Shown: one piece after another, positions 24,823 to 40,339 of the stretch
Layout: each line of letters opens with the position of its first letter
Position numbering within the stretch: the first letter of the stretch is position 1
Source of the DNA: Trichinella spiralis
Taxonomy: Eukaryota; Nematoda; Enoplea; Trichinellida; Trichinellidae
Reading direction: 5' to 3'
DNA length: 64,000 nucleotides
Assembly (NCBI GenBank): GCA_000181795.3
Contig: CM012953.1
Location: forward strand, 13,333,520 to 13,397,519
The notes under the pieces: generated by a model
What the model was told of the DNA's origin: nothing
Seen by the model: only the letters and a program-made list of their open reading frames with translations
The model's database searches: none
Program-made: the position numbers and the translations under genes

Positions 24823-27800
24823 ATGGGTAGTATGCTTTTCTTGAAGCTGTTGGTTGTAGTCTTAGGATACTTTTTTGGTGTTTTCTTTTTTTCTCGAGGC
24901 TTTCTGTTAACTCGACATGCGTTGTTGCACAAAAGCAGTTGTTACGATGTACAGTATCCGGTCAGTTCAAGCTCTCCTTCTGGATGTTGGGTGAAATCGA
25001 AATACAAACGCGCCATTTTGCTAGTTGTCGATGCATTGCGTTACGATTTTGTAGCATCTCCGAAGCATTCGAAAAAAATTTATCACAACAAATTTTCCCT
25101 GGTCAACGAATTGCTTTCCAAAAAACCTTCCAACAGTATGCTTTTCAAATTTATTGCCGATCCGCCTACTACAACTTTGCAGCGTTTGAAAAGTTTGACC
25201 ACCGGAAGTCTCCCAACTTTCGTCGATGCCGGCACCAATTTTGCTGGAACTGCAATTGAAGAGGACAATTTGATCGATCAAATGATAAATCAAGGAAGGA
25301 AGATCACTTTTATGGGCGATGATACGTGGATGGCGTTGTTTCCGAATCATTTTAATAAATCTTATCCATTTCCTTCGTTTGATGTGAAAGATTTGCACAC
25401 GGTGGACGATGGAATTTTAGCCCACTTGTACGATGAGCTTCGATCTAACAGTTGGGATCTTTTGATTGCTCATTTTTTGGGAGTCGACCATTGTGGACAT
25501 AAATACGGACCAAATCATCCAGAAATGTCAAAAAAATTGCATCAAATGGATATTGTTATTCGGTAAAAAATATTTTTTGATATTAAAAATAATTTTTTTA
25601 ATATAAGTTAGTATTATTAGAAATGTCACAAAAGTGATGCCTGATGATACAATTTTGTTCGTTTTTGGCGATCATGGGATGACGCAGAACGGTGATCACG
25701 GAGGCGATAGTGAAGAAGAATTGAGTGCAGCTTTATTTGCTTACAGTCCACAACGTCTGCATTTTGAGAAAGAAGTAAGAATCCGAATGTTTTGTTTTTC
25801 TAAGAACGATCATTTTATACATTCACAACATCTCTTTTGTTATGAATAGCAGTTTATTAAAATACTTTCTATAATGCTCTATGAAATTATGAGGAACTTT
25901 TTTGAAACGTAATAATAAAAAAATTTTTGTTTGAAAATTGAAAAAGAAATATAGAAGAAATTAGTGAGAATGTTTTCAAGTATTATAGTGCGAATGCTTG
26001 AAGCGGATGAAGGAAAAAAATTAAGCAACTTTAAATTTCCATAAAGGTTTTCTCCGAAAATGACTTTACACAATAGACAAGAAGCGTTTGCATGCAATGT
26101 ACAAAAAACAGACATGGTGAACAAATGTGTTTTGTTTAGTTATTTGTTTGTTTATGGATTGCAAGAAATGGTTATAGTAGTATAGAAGAAAATATATTTT
26201 TACGTTAAAAAAATTTATATATATTAATTTTATGATTATGTTTAAGAATGTTCATCGAGTTGCTGCACAGCTGAATCTTGTACCAACTTTGGCACTTTTA
26301 TTGGACATTCCCGTTCCATTTTCAAATTTGGGTGCCTTAATACCAGAACTATTCCCTGACAGAGAGGATCGTACACAAGCTGCCAGGGTAAACGTTTACC
26401 AAGTGAGTGATGAAAAAAAAAGAATTTAAGCCCATTTTTATTTGTTTAAACTTCTTTTTCTAGGTGATTCGTTATACTGAAACTTATTTGAGAAATTTCC
26501 ATGATTCCGTATTGACTGAACGCTTTTCATCGTTGCTGAAAATATTCAACAATCTCGAAGCGGACGAGCTGACCGTGGAAAAGAGTTTGGATATTGTTCA
26601 CAAAGTGAACAGCATTTTCTTGGACTCTTGGGCGAAATTTCACTTGGGCTGGATGACCCTTGGAATAGTGACCATATTGGAAACGATCGTCTCCTCTTTG
26701 GTCATGGTTCGTTTCCCTGACCGGGCCGAAAGTGGTCGGCTGCTCTTTTTGAAATCTCTTCACTTCGCTTTGTTTTTCTGGGCAGTTTTAGCTCGCAACG
26801 AAAGCATCCCACCCGTAATTGGCATCACCCTGAGCATCGAATTGACCATGCATTTGCACTGCTTGGTCGGCAAATTGTTCACCGCCGTCGACAATATCCG
26901 GACGATGGATTGGATTTCGTTGTTTTTCATGTTCTTGCACGCGATCAGCGTCTTTTCCAACAGTTATATAGTCAACGAAGATGCCGTCGTCCGATATATC
27001 GTTCAAGCATTTTTTATCATGTTTTTCATCTCCACTGTGAGAAAATATCTCGCAAAACAATGCGGCTTGCATCGTTTCCACTGCAAAACAAGAAGACTGA
27101 CCCTGTTTGAATGGTCGAAGAAAAATGATTATTTAAATTTGACAGCTTTTGTCACAGCCGGCATGATGATCATCAGATGCGGTGTTTGGTACAGACGATG
27201 TCGTGAAGAATTGGTCAAATGTACAATGTCGTTGTTTTTGCTACCGTTCGGCAGTCTGCTCGACCGCAACGACAAAATCATCCGCATGCTGGTGTCTTGC
27301 GTCAGCGTTTGGATCATCTACATTATTCCGAAACGTTATTTGCAAGACAATGGTCATTTGGATGGTGACAGTCGACTGCTGGTGTTGGTATGCAAATTTT
27401 GCTCTAAGCTCATCTCGTGGTCGTTGATGGCTAGCTGGGCTTATTCTTGGCTAGCCGAAGAAGTGCCGAAGATGATGGAAAATGGCTTGCCGTTGTTTTT
27501 CCCCCGATGCTGCTATGCTGGCTTTGTTCTGTTTTTCATGTTTTACTTATATGACCCGTTGTTCACTTATACGAATGTCGTGGACCGTGGAGCCAAGCTG
27601 GTGTCGGTGAATGTCCACTTCCCGATCCATTCTTTGCACGCTTACGCGAAAGAGAATTGGAAAACGTTCTTGACCAACGGTCCAACAAACCAAGGGAAGT
27701 TGGTCTTCGTTCACGGCTTCAAAACTGCTCTCAGCGGAAGTTTGGTTGCTTTTATCTGGAATTTTGCATTAATTCTCACCCTTTTGCTGGGCGACGGTAC

Positions 27801-28538
27801 CAGCTTTTCAGTGGTATGTTTGCTGCTCATCTCAGCGATTCTATTGCGCCTCAACAAAGAAGGTATATGTTATTTATTTTTGATTCAGCGAGAGCTTGCT
27901 AATATTGTATTTTTAAAAGAAGTTTCAGAACATTCAATGCTTCCTATAATTGTTTTCATGGTTGAATTGTGTTTTCATTTTTTCTACGCATTTGGCCACC
28001 AGCCAACGTTCGCGGCAATTCCGTGGGATGCGGCATTTGTCGGAGTGCCGGGCAATTTCAAATATCTCTGGCTGCAGACGTTGCTAGTCATGCTCAACAT
28101 AAGCGCCAGTTTTGTATTTGTGATCTTCTTCTTGCCGATGGTTGTCTTCACTCGGGATGAGCATTCCGCCGCCCAGGTAGCAGCAATTGATGCTCAAGGC
28201 AGAAACTGTTCAATGCGCATATTCACTTGCAACGTACTATTTTTGACAGTTCTCGGAACTAAGGTACAATTTTGATATTGCTTATTATACTTTTTTGTAT
28301 TTATTGATTTTTGATATTCCATTTTTAGTTGTTTTTCTGCGTATTAGCTTGCGCTCTTCATCGACGTCACTTGATGGTGTGGAAAATATTTGCACCGAAA
28401 TTTATTTTCGAAAGCGGACTGTTCTTTGTTACTTCTGTTTTCATGTTGATACAATTTATTCTTGTTCTGAGATTACAAAGTCGCTTTTGTTTCTTTTTAC
28501 AAGCGAACAAGCGTTATTTTTCACACGATAATGATTAA
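24823..28538 (+). CDS. PIGO: PIG-O (GPI ethanolamine phosphate transferase 3), complete right copy
   Basis: Exons 24823-25562, 25621-25774, 26247-26402, 26464-27862, 27929-28263 and 28329-28538 sum to 2994 nt, 997 aa. The N-terminus has a signal anchor ([20 protein letters not shown]) and FLLTRHALL...SC as in animal PIG-O. The alkaline-phosphatase-type catalytic domain follows with metal/nucleophile motifs [33 protein letters not shown] and [14 protein letters not shown]. The rest is polytopic and ends with the conserved [14 protein letters not shown] block. It transfers ethanolamine phosphate to the third mannose of GPI precursors in the ER. The start ATG is 13 bp after a TTTTCAG site, suggesting trans-splicing. 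The fourth intron (27863-27928) has no stop in this copy, so a 603-codon ORF reads through it; the left copy shows that it is non-coding. Confidence 0.92.
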
Positions 28539-28611
28539 AACAAAATTATTATTATTAATAGCTAATATTAAATAATAATTGTTAGTGGTGGTGGTAGGTG
28601 AATTTTTTCAT

Positions 28612-31600
28612 TCATTCGTAAGAAACACTCAGAGTATCTTGTCCAAGTGGGCGTGTTGCAATTGGAATCGACAAAGGCTCACGTTGGTCATACAAAGTAG
28701 GGGCTTGTAAAATTATATAAAGCGTTCCGACGTTGAAAAATGCAAAAATAACAAGAAACAGCCTGTCGATTACCATTCCAACAAAAACCCAATCGGAAGC
28801 AATCTGAAATTATTATTTTCTTTTCATTTCATATCATATGAATAGTGTTTGTTCTTTGCTCACCGTGTCATCTTGGTCAATTTCCATGAAGTGTTTTTCA
28901 ATAAATCGTACATCTCTCAGAATACGCAGAACCAATTGGCGGTAGATTCGATGTCGACGGTCAGCTTTGGTTTCATTTTTCCTCGGCAAGCAAGGACTGC
29001 CGTTGAAACACAAGGGTCGAAAGGTGGCGCAAAATTGGCCGGATATTTTGGCCTTTTCCTTCTGTTGCAACTGCTCGTCTCCACTATAGCCTGGATAATT
29101 CATGCACAAATATCTGAAAGTGTTCGCGATTGGTTATCGAGTGGAAGAAGCATCGAAAAATAATTTGAAAAGTGTCATTTGCAAACTTGGGCAACGTGTG
29201 CAGGAATACACGACGCATCCATTGCGGCATGCCGTGAGTGGAGCCGCGGCGGAAGTGCAAGTTCACCGTTATGACACTGATGATTATGCTCAAAGTGACC
29301 AAGACCATCGTGAACAGCAAATATCGACCAAACATTGGAATTACCAAACTCGTCGGCGGGATAATTTCAATTAATACCTGGTAAAAGCAAGCACGAGCAG
29401 TAGATGGAAAAATTAATTGAATGATGAAATAAAATTACCAAAAAGAAAACAGTCAGTGTGACCAAAATGGAAATTGAAAAGGTTATCTTGTGATCGGAGA
29501 GATAAAACACCAGCGTTGTGGCGAACGAAATCAGAAAGCATGGAATGATCAAATTGACCGTATAAAATAGTGTCTTTCTTCTCAGACTGAAGTAGAACGT
29601 GATGTCGACGTATTTTTCTTTGCCACAACAGCTGCTGTAAATTTGTTCGTGTCGTTCACTGGTTAAAGATAGTAGATCCCATTCGGCACTTCTGCAAAAA
29701 ATTAACAACATTAAACTATGTCTGACAAAATTTCAAAAAAAACAAATAAATGCATATATATATATGTATATATTCATTATTTGTGTGTGCATATGTATAT
29801 ATATAGAGAAATACTTGTAAAAGTAAGATAAATCCATGCCTACTTCTAAGACATGGACAGTTTTTTCATCTGTAACTACTTCTTTTACTAATTCTTCTGG
29901 AAGTTGTCGCATATCAACGAACGCACCGAAATAGCTCCAAAGGCCAAATTTCATCAAGCACTTTTGAGAATCATATGGAAACCATGTAACGTCTATCTGA
30001 ATAAAATTACTTTTTTGAAAAAAACTGAATAACCAATATAAAAACTGACTGACAGAGCAAAATGATTTGTAAATTGCTGGAGGTTTCCACACAACCGTGC
30101 CATCATAATAGACCAGTGCATCGTTGAATATGGTAATTTCTGGATCACCGGCAGCGCTGTAAATTATCAATTATTAAATTGTACACTTTATAAAAATCAT
30201 ACTCACTTATTGTATAAAACTATATCTGGAGTCCACAGTAAGTCTGCTGGAATGTGCAATTTTTTTATTCCTCCATACATATCAGGATCCCAGACAAGTT
30301 TACTATCGGGCCATTCCTCAAAAATTGCATTCATAAAATTAATGACGAAATAAAATCAATTTGCCACTTTGAAAAGCAAAAACTATATTATTGAATGTTA
30401 TTGAATTAAAATTGCATTACCATATCAAGCCATAAATTTGTAGTAAGCATTTGATTTTTTTCATCCTAAAGTGAGAATAAGAACAACATTTTTTGTAAAA
30501 TGGTAAATTTTTTGAAAATTTTCAAATCGTTTACCACGTCAATGATGCGAATCAGCGAGGCACCAAATTTGATGGTTAAAATTTCACTCGCATTTCGTAC
30601 TGGTCGAGATATTTTATTATAATTATATAATAAATCTTCAAATAGTTGCATCTGATTGTTGGAACTCCAAACGTAACGAACTGCAATAAACATCAACTGA
30701 AGTATAAATATTTTGCTAAAGTATAAAATTGATTTCAAAATTGTACACTTTATGAAGCTCAATTTTCGTTCCTATTATTCTGTTTATTAAAATTTCCAAA
30801 TAATCCTCAATAATTTCAATTATATACATAAAGAACATCCGAAATTGTTGTTGTAATTGGATATTTTTTTATCAATTTCCGTTTATTACAAAAAAAATGT
30901 TTAATAATTTGATGAGAAACACAAGTATTTCTAAGCAAACAAATTACCGTGAATGAGAAAATAAAAACTTAGAGCAGTGTTATAAATCAAAATCACGACT
31001 TTCGCTGTCTTGAATGCGATACGAATTAGAATGGCGTGTGGCTATAAATTAAAGGAGGAATTCAATTTCAATTGAAGCCTTTCAAGAGATCATAAAATCA
31101 AGCCTACGTGCTAAAAAGTTATCTTAAAACTCATAATGCAAAAACGATGCTTAGAATGCTTGAAGCAACACCAAAAAAACATGATTGAAAGCTATTTTTT
31201 GGTTATTGACATGCACCATTGTTTACTGTTGTGTTATAGACAAAAAAAAAACAAATTTCTAAAAGTATAATTTGACGTTGGATTTTCGTCTAACATGCTA
31301 TTGAAAGAAAATTATCACTTTTGTTGATTGAACTTTATGGACTGTTTCACATCGTTTGAAAAATTTTTAATATTCCCAGCATAAAAAACAAATTTCAAAT
31401 AATAATAAAGAAAAATCAGTTTAAAGCAACAATTTGTATTAAAACACACACACACACTTGCATTAATAACTTAATAAAATTTGCTTTTGGTTATTTTGGG
31501 ATATATTCAGTGCAAATACTGAAAAAAGATTAAATTCATATTATCATTCAACGTTTTTAAATAAAGAAATAAATGGTTATTAAAAAATCATTTCATCGGT

Positions 31601-32008
31601 TTACTATCAAATTATTGACTACATGAGTGTTCAGAAGAATTGAATAATGCATTTTGTGCTCTGCTATTCATCAAGCGTGATGGTTTATCAATTTTATTTA
31701 TTCATTTTAACATTTGATAAAATGATTATCTTTACCACCTACTCTTGTTTGGAAGTTTTTCATGTTTGATTCCAGATGTTGAAAATGTTCAAAAAATTAT
31801 GTAGGATTATCACTCATTTAAAAAATTTCTTCTCGTTATCAAAGAATTCAAGATGCGTGAAACATTATATATATATATGGACGTATATGCCATTTAATAC
31901 AGCAGAAAATTTCGTAAATAGATAACTGCAAAAGTTATGACATAGAAAATATGAAAATTTTTAAAAAGCGAACTTACTGATTGAAAAGAGAAGAAGAACT
32001 CTTTTCAT
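28612..32008 (-). CDS. unc-38: Nicotinic acetylcholine receptor alpha subunit, UNC-38 type (right copy)
   Basis: Same ten-exon structure as 2598-6009, shifted by 26,014 at the 3' end and 25,999 at the first exon (31978-32008). All splice sites, the Cys-loop, the YSSCCG agonist-site pair and the GEK-less M1-M2 linker are retained. Differences from the left copy sit mainly in introns: the TTTCA and TA microsatellites differ in length, and the non-coding tail past the M3 exon donor has changes. It lies tail-to-tail with PIG-O, whose stop is 73 bp away, so the two 3' UTRs must nearly touch or overlap. Confidence 0.85.
30701..31977 (-). other. First intron of unc-38 (right copy)
   Basis: Equivalent to 4687-5978. 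AT-rich with small indels against the left copy; no gene seen. Confidence 0.5.
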
Positions 32009-32202
32009 TCTAAATTCTTACAAATTCACCAGTGAAAATTCTATTTTCACATGAACAATAGATGCAAAAGATGAACGGTAAAAATAATATGAGATGAAAT
32101 GAAGTTTTGAATCAATTTCAGCAAGAGAGTTGTAAAAATTAATTCCAATAAAGTTAGAAAGCAGAAAGCATCATTTTCAAAACAGATTTGAGAAAATTTT
32201 CT

Positions 32203-33940
32203 TCAATTTGCTCGGCAACGGATTTTTGATAAATTTTCGTCATATGCACTTTGCATATCAACAAATAAAACGCCTGTCGGTAAAGGGGCTATTGATTTTG
32301 GAAGAGAATGAATTGGACGTGTCTTTCCGCCTGCTTGGTCATCTGCTTCATCATTGTTGCGAATGAGGTGATCAATATGCAAACGGATCAACTGATTGGC
32401 TGCTTGGCACGTGTGTGCAAACGTAGACGTTTCTTCTTCTGGCAGCTGTATCAAAATTTCTTCAAATCAACATTCACCACTTTAAAATTTATTCCATTTC
32501 TTATAAATTTTATGAAATTATTCTTTTTGTTTTTAAATGCATGCATACACAAACACACCCAAATTTGTATATGAATTAAATGTAAAATAATTAGACAGAT
32601 TGTAAAATTTTGGAAAACATTCGTAGAAATGTTATTTTTCTTGCTCTTACATACACTGCATATAATAACAAGATTTCTTACAACTACTGACAATATTTCA
32701 GGTTAAAATATTACAAATATGTATGATTTATGAAAACAATTTTGCTTTTAGAAATATGAAATACACAAGATGCGAAAAATTTATAATCATTTTATCATAA
32801 ATCAGATCCGAAAAATTGGCATGCCCGTAAAGAGCTGAATGAACTACATGATCAAAACTCTTTTTATATTAAAATGGAAATTTTTAACTTTTAAAGTAGT
32901 TTCAAGTAAATGGACAAAGCTTGGGTAGTGAAAATCGAATCATCCCAGTTTGCTTATTCAATGTCTACTTAAATAGCTGTATTGTGCATAACAAAGGTTC
33001 TTTCTTTCTTTTTAATAAAAATATACCTTGTAATCAAGAATGCAAATGCTCTGTTATTCATTCAAAAAATAAAGTTTAGTTTAAAGTTTCATTATATCAA
33101 AAAATTATCATTCAAACTTGAAACCACGGTAAGCATTTATAGAGGGTTATGAGCAAAAGAACAGTTTAATTATTAAAAAAGGGACAAACAAGTTCATTTA
33201 ATCAAGTTAAATAATTGTGCAAATATTTCTCAGAATCTGCATGTTTTTTATTATAAATAATAAATTGAAGCAGACTCAATTTGCAAACAGTTCATTCATT
33301 GATAAATAAATAACAAATTACATTCTTCAATGATCATCTCATACATCAGTCTTTCAACATTAATGCTATTAAAGTTAGTTTTTACCAAAAAAAGTGCCTT
33401 TTCTCTTATTACTGACATTACAAGAATCTTAAAAAAATGCCAGTGATAATCAAAATCAACGACGCTTTCAATATTTTGCCTGAATGGCTTTGATTCTACC
33501 AACGTACCCAGACGTTTGACTTTATGGAAATCCCATAAGTGCATTATGTTAGTCAAATTAAAAATGGCGTAGCAGTGCTTTCAAAGATACAACAGCTGCT
33601 TGCTCACTTCAATCTTTTTCTAGTCAATCAAAAGTGAATTAAAATAACAGCAAATTTTTCTTTTCCACATTTTTCTTCTTTTCAAAAGAGCAAATTTTTT
33701 TGTTTCGAATTCTCGCCCGTAAAAATCAGCTAGCAGAAACATTTTTAAACACTGTTAATGCAAGTAAAATGAACTGTGTTTCATTAGATTTTTTATTCAT
33801 TTTTTATTGAATGATCTTCATCCAAAAATGCAAATAGTGACACATAATTATTAACCACGATAAAGAAGAGAATTTATATTGCATTCAAAAGTTGTAACAG
33901 ACAAATTGTAGTAAGATACCTTATGGTTTTCATTTTCCAT
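32203..33940 (-). CDS. Uncharacterised three-exon gene, 142 aa (right copy)
   Basis: Complement exons 33920-33940, 33413-33577 and 32203-32445 mirror 6204-7942. The main two exons give the same protein as the left copy, and differences begin immediately after the second exon's donor (Q/E, K/R and S/L changes if one reads on through). This is the pattern expected of a real exon boundary. If the copies are alleles this is only weak evidence of selection; if they are paralogues it is stronger. Function unknown. Confidence 0.5.
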
Positions 33941-34753
33941 TTTCCATAGCATTTGTCGCAGTGCTACTTGGAAATGATTTCAGAAAAACTCTTTCCACCG
34001 TGTCCGCTGTTATGAAAGCGTTTTCAACGGAAAGCTTTTCAACTTTTAATAAATACATGGATGGAAATAAACATTTTATTAAATTGCATTAAAAAACCGT
34101 AGTTCATTGGACTGTGCACAATAAAGATGGGAGATCATAAGAACATCAGCAATTTCATTCCTCTTTCCGTAGTTTTAAAATTTCATGAATTAATATGCAA
34201 AAAATAAATTTTATGAATTACACTTATGTCTATTAAAATTTTTCTCATTCGAACAAATTGGATATTTGTGTAGTAATTCACTCCAGAAATTTTCTATGTA
34301 ACACGAGATAGCTCTTCAAAGCGGTAAAATAATGCCTGCACATCTATATTTCTGTAGCAATTACTAGTCTATTCAGGTATTGAAGTTCTTGATTTGCATT
34401 CATAGAATAAAACAAATAAAATAAATGAATTCATAGAATAGAATGAAGATACATTACTTATTCATTTTTAGAATAAAGTCAAATTATTAGCTGTTAAAAA
34501 ATTAATTAAATTTCGAGTAAAGAGCAAATAATATTTTACATTTTTGTTCAGATTTAAATAAAAACAAAAAATCTTTAATATGATGAAATTATTTAAAATT
34601 TCAATTTTTGATTGATAATTCACTGTATTGTAACGAAATCCATGCATATAGTGATGAAGTGTACTGTAGTTAATACCTGCATTTTAAATGTTTTTGGTTA
34701 TAAGTTGTCAGCCGTGTATATTGTTGAAGCTATATTTTTGAAGAAAATTTAAT

Positions 34754-35499
34754 ATGGTAATAAGTGAAATTTATTTTCATTATCTGACGCTGCTAATTTA
34801 GACAAAAGGCACAACTAGCTTTGGCAAGCGTCATACAAAAACGCATACATTATGTCGAAGATGTGGAAAATCATCGTATCATATTCAAAAAAGTCGTTGT
34901 GCTTCATGTGGCTATCCATCAAAGAAGATGAGACGCTGTATGCTGAAAGGCATGAATTTTATCATATGCTGATAACAAACATATTTCAGACAACTGGAGT
35001 GAAAAAGCACTTCGTCGAAGAACCACTGGAACCGGGCGTATGAGATATTTGAAAGTTGTTCGCAAAAAGTTTAAGTATGATTTTTATTATATTATTATGG
35101 ATAACTGAAACTGTACATGCTTTCTTCTACTGTTATACAAAGAAGTAAATTGTTTAAAGTTTTACGAGCACAACATTTTTATAGAGAAGGATGTTGTTTT
35201 CCTTAGAATACATTATGAATTTTAAAGACGAACATTTACTAAATACTAAATATCTTTTCATTTCATTTGTAAAATGTAATTATACTGACATTAAAACATT
35301 GTTCGAGATGAAACATTTAGGCTAGATAACGAAGGAAATTGATAAAATTGAGTTTATTTTTTATTTTCTTTATGGTATTTTTAAAAAGCACTTATTTATA
35401 TTGGGCAATTTTAGGAATGGGTTTCGTGAAGGCTTTCCGAAGAGCAATCGTAAAGGAAATTCTAATCAATCCAAGAAAACAGCTAGTAGCGAAATTTAA
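34754..35499 (+). CDS. rpl-37: Ribosomal protein eL37 (right copy)
   Basis: Exons 34754-34756, 34802-34937, 34990-35074 and 35415-35499. The protein is the same as in the left copy; the one coding change noticed, AAT to AAC in YNWSEK, is silent. Splice sites and the ATG-only first exon are retained. The third intron differs in several places, consistent with relaxed constraint there. Confidence 0.93.
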
Positions 35500-38400
35500 T
35501 TTGGGGTTGGATTATCTGTTATGAATATCCAATAAATATGGTCGAAATGTTTGTTGTTGATTATTTTACTTTTCATTTAATCTTTATATAAACAGAAAAT
35601 GAAGTTGATTGTATTTGAAGAGGATGAAGCACAGATGTGGCACAGTTCTGCAGTGTGAACTTGAATAATAACACTTCGATGGTAATGACTTGTATTATTG
35701 ATGAAGATATGGAATTTACACTTATCAGCTGAAATTTGTAAATTGTTTGTAATCAGACGTTTGTTTAGCATCACAAACTAATTAGGTGTCTGTTTTTGTG
35801 CAAATTCTATGGGATATAATGCAAATTTTGTTGACGTAGGTTTTTGGAAATTAACATTCAACTGATTGTACTTGAATAAAATTTAAAGAAGCAAAGAAAG
35901 GGTATATTTTGTTAAGATTATGTTTTCTTATTGGTTTTACAGTTGACTGGAAATGAAAACTTTTTATACTTTTAAAAAGAGTAAAAATTGATTGCATTTG
36001 TTTGTTCAATAGTGGTGTGTTGTTTAAGAATTGGGTGAGACTATTCATTTTTATTATTAAATTCAGCTGAATCGATTAAGGTAAGAATTTGAAACTTTAA
36101 AGAAGAAAAATTAGCCGAATTTGCGAAGAAGACTACTTGGAAATAGATCTTTTACATTCAAAAAATGATGAAATGCTAATGTGTGTGTATGTATGTACGT
36201 GTGTGCATGCCTGCATGTATGTGTGGAAAGATTTGAAAATTGAATAAAAATTGATTGTATGTAAAATAGAATTTCAATGTGAGAACATTAGATAATAATA
36301 TTGCGACCAATTACAATTTCGACCCTTAGCAATATAGAAACTCGATTAAGGACTTGCTTTTCAATCAGCATTTATAACTGGAAAATGGGGAAGAATTAAA
36401 TGACAAAGAGATGATTAAATGGCCACCTGAATCGGCTTCAGTATCTCAGTTGTGAACGAATCGATTTGTCAATAATGAATAAAGTGAAATGAATTGACAT
36501 CCGTCGGCAGTTGGTTGCCTGAAATAGACAAGATGAGAAGGAGGAGGTGATCCAGGGGATGTTCGACTGGCAACAACGGATATCAAAATCAATTAAGTTG
36601 AAAATGTATCGAGAAATTAGCCTAAATGATCAACGGCGGCTGTTAAAGCCTTTAATCTAAAAGCTCGAAGCTTTGTTTGACCGTTGCAATTTGCAATTTG
36701 CTGATGAAACAATTAAAATGCCTGTTTATGAATTCGGCTCATTTCTTTTCCTCAAACCGAATGCGACACTTATTCATCAATTGTTCGGGCGCTTGTTGAA
36801 GAAATATGGTCCATTCAGAAAATGCCCAATTTTTACCACACTAATACGTCAAATTAGTCAATTAAAAAAGGGATCCACTTTGGGGCTCTGTTTCTACCTT
36901 GGGAAAAGGACAAGCCGACTGGCATTGTGATCACTTGTTGTTTATTGATTTATAAAACAACATTCAAATTATTAATTACAAACGCTCTAATAGAGTTGAG
37001 ATTCAATTACAGCGTTTGCAAATCACTGCAACTACAAAGAAAAATTAAAATGAAATTTGGGAAAAGGTGGTGGATCAGCTAAGCGAAACTGTTAGTAAAT
37101 TAGTTTAAATAAGGATTCAACAGCCACGTACACCAGCATACCATATCTCTTCATTTGAATAACAAAGGTATCATTGTTTTTTCAATTATTCACCATTATT
37201 TAGTACCATATTATTCAATGACTACAATATTTATTATATTTTATAATTTAAGAGAAACATCCGTGAAATAGCTTTATTCGATATGTACGCATAAGCAGTT
37301 TTTCGTTTATAAAAGGTTTGATTTTAAATTATAGAAAATACATAAATTGAATCAATTATTAATTAAGGTTATTTTCATTTTAATTCATGGGCAATGAAAT
37401 GTTTTTCTTTTTTCTTAAAAATATACTTTTATGTTTTAAAAAAAGTGCAATTATTCATCTATTATTATGGCGAATTATTGGTAATTTTCAACTTTATATC
37501 ATAAAGCTTTGATGTACATTTTAAAAATTAATTTTAATTTTAAATGCTTAATCAGTTGCTAGAGTTAGTTTATGAGGAAAAATTTTTAAATGAAAATAAG
37601 CTTTACTGTTCTTTAATCAGCCCTTATTAGCAACAACTGCAAGCATATGTATAATAACGGGCGTGAATGTTCTTTTGAACATTAATAATAAATAAAGTAC
37701 AACAGAGCTTTCAATGGTATTCATTCTTTTTTCGATAATTTGCCTTCTTCATATTCATAATGCTTATGATTGAGCAGTGAAAGAAAAAAGAATTGAAGTC
37801 GTTTGAAAATATTCCTTTTATTCTTGTTATTAGAAGATTTTAAATTTTTTTCTTTATTTTTGCGAAAATCATGATTTGACTGTTCATTGTTCAAATTCAG
37901 CTACTTCAAATTAAGCATCAAAAAAATTATTATTCCTTGTGACTGAAAAAGGTGAACTTGTAGATGTATTCAATCACAACTTTTACAATTTGCAAAACAT
38001 TATTAACAATATTTTCAATGTTTGCAATATTAAATCGTATAAAATGGTTTATTTCAAAATTCACTGCCAACGGTGCTGTCGCTTGCTATAGTGAGTGAGA
38101 AAATTTTCTTCTCACCTAATGCGCAACAGTTTAATAATTTGCAAACTTTGTGATTAATTATTTACTAATATGATGAATATGCATGAAATGATTAATAGAC
38201 ATATGAAACAAGCGATCAATTTCTTCCTGTTATTAATACAACTTTGCCACATATTGGGATGGTAAAATTGACCTGAATGGAGGGAGAACAAAAAAAATTT
38301 AATAAAAAGTACTGAAATTTCATTGTAATGTAATTGTAAAAGAAATAATGATAAACAAGCAATATAATTCAGCTTGTTGATTAATTAAATTTGCAACTTA

Positions 38401-38992
38401 TTCATATTGTACACCGAAAATAAAAAAAAACCGAAAAATAATTTAGTTTCAGTATGAAAATGAATTAAGCAAATATTGTTGTTTAATTTCGCATGTTTTG
38501 AAAAATTTATCAAGAAATTAATTAATTAGTTAGTTTTTTTTGAATTGGTGATGAATAAAAAAATGGTAAAGAATGTATTAATAGTTCTATTGTAACGGTT
38601 CAATTGAGGCGATAAATGATTTTTAAATGGTAAAAGCATTAGCAATTTAAAGTATCAGTTCCGAGCTGATTGTCGCCGAGTCAATCTGAGCTCTTGGCGC
38701 TGATTGATCGCCAATTTGTGCGTTAATGAATTACTCGGCTTTGCTTTACTTGAGTCTGAAGTGGAAATGACCGAACCGAACGCGTTCAGCTGGCAATATA
38801 GAGCATCTATAGCCGGATACAGCTTAGCTAGCCAGCTAGCCAGCTAGCTACCAGCTACTAGCTAACCACTGACTGACTGACTGGCTAGTTTTGCAAGCGC
38901 TGCGCCAAAGCATAGATTGAACAATAAATCTCTCTATCTAAATCAACCCCTCTGATTTTGTCCCGGTCGGTGAAGTATGAATTATTCAGGAA
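35500..38992. other. Intergenic, upstream of ceh-1 (right copy)
   Basis: Equivalent to 9491-12994. The block near 36300-37100 is again nearly unchanged. Differences cluster elsewhere, for example a 14-bp insertion near 37768. The GCTAGCCA array near 38821-38856 is one unit shorter. Confidence 0.4.
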
Positions 38993-40339
<1,347 letters not shown>
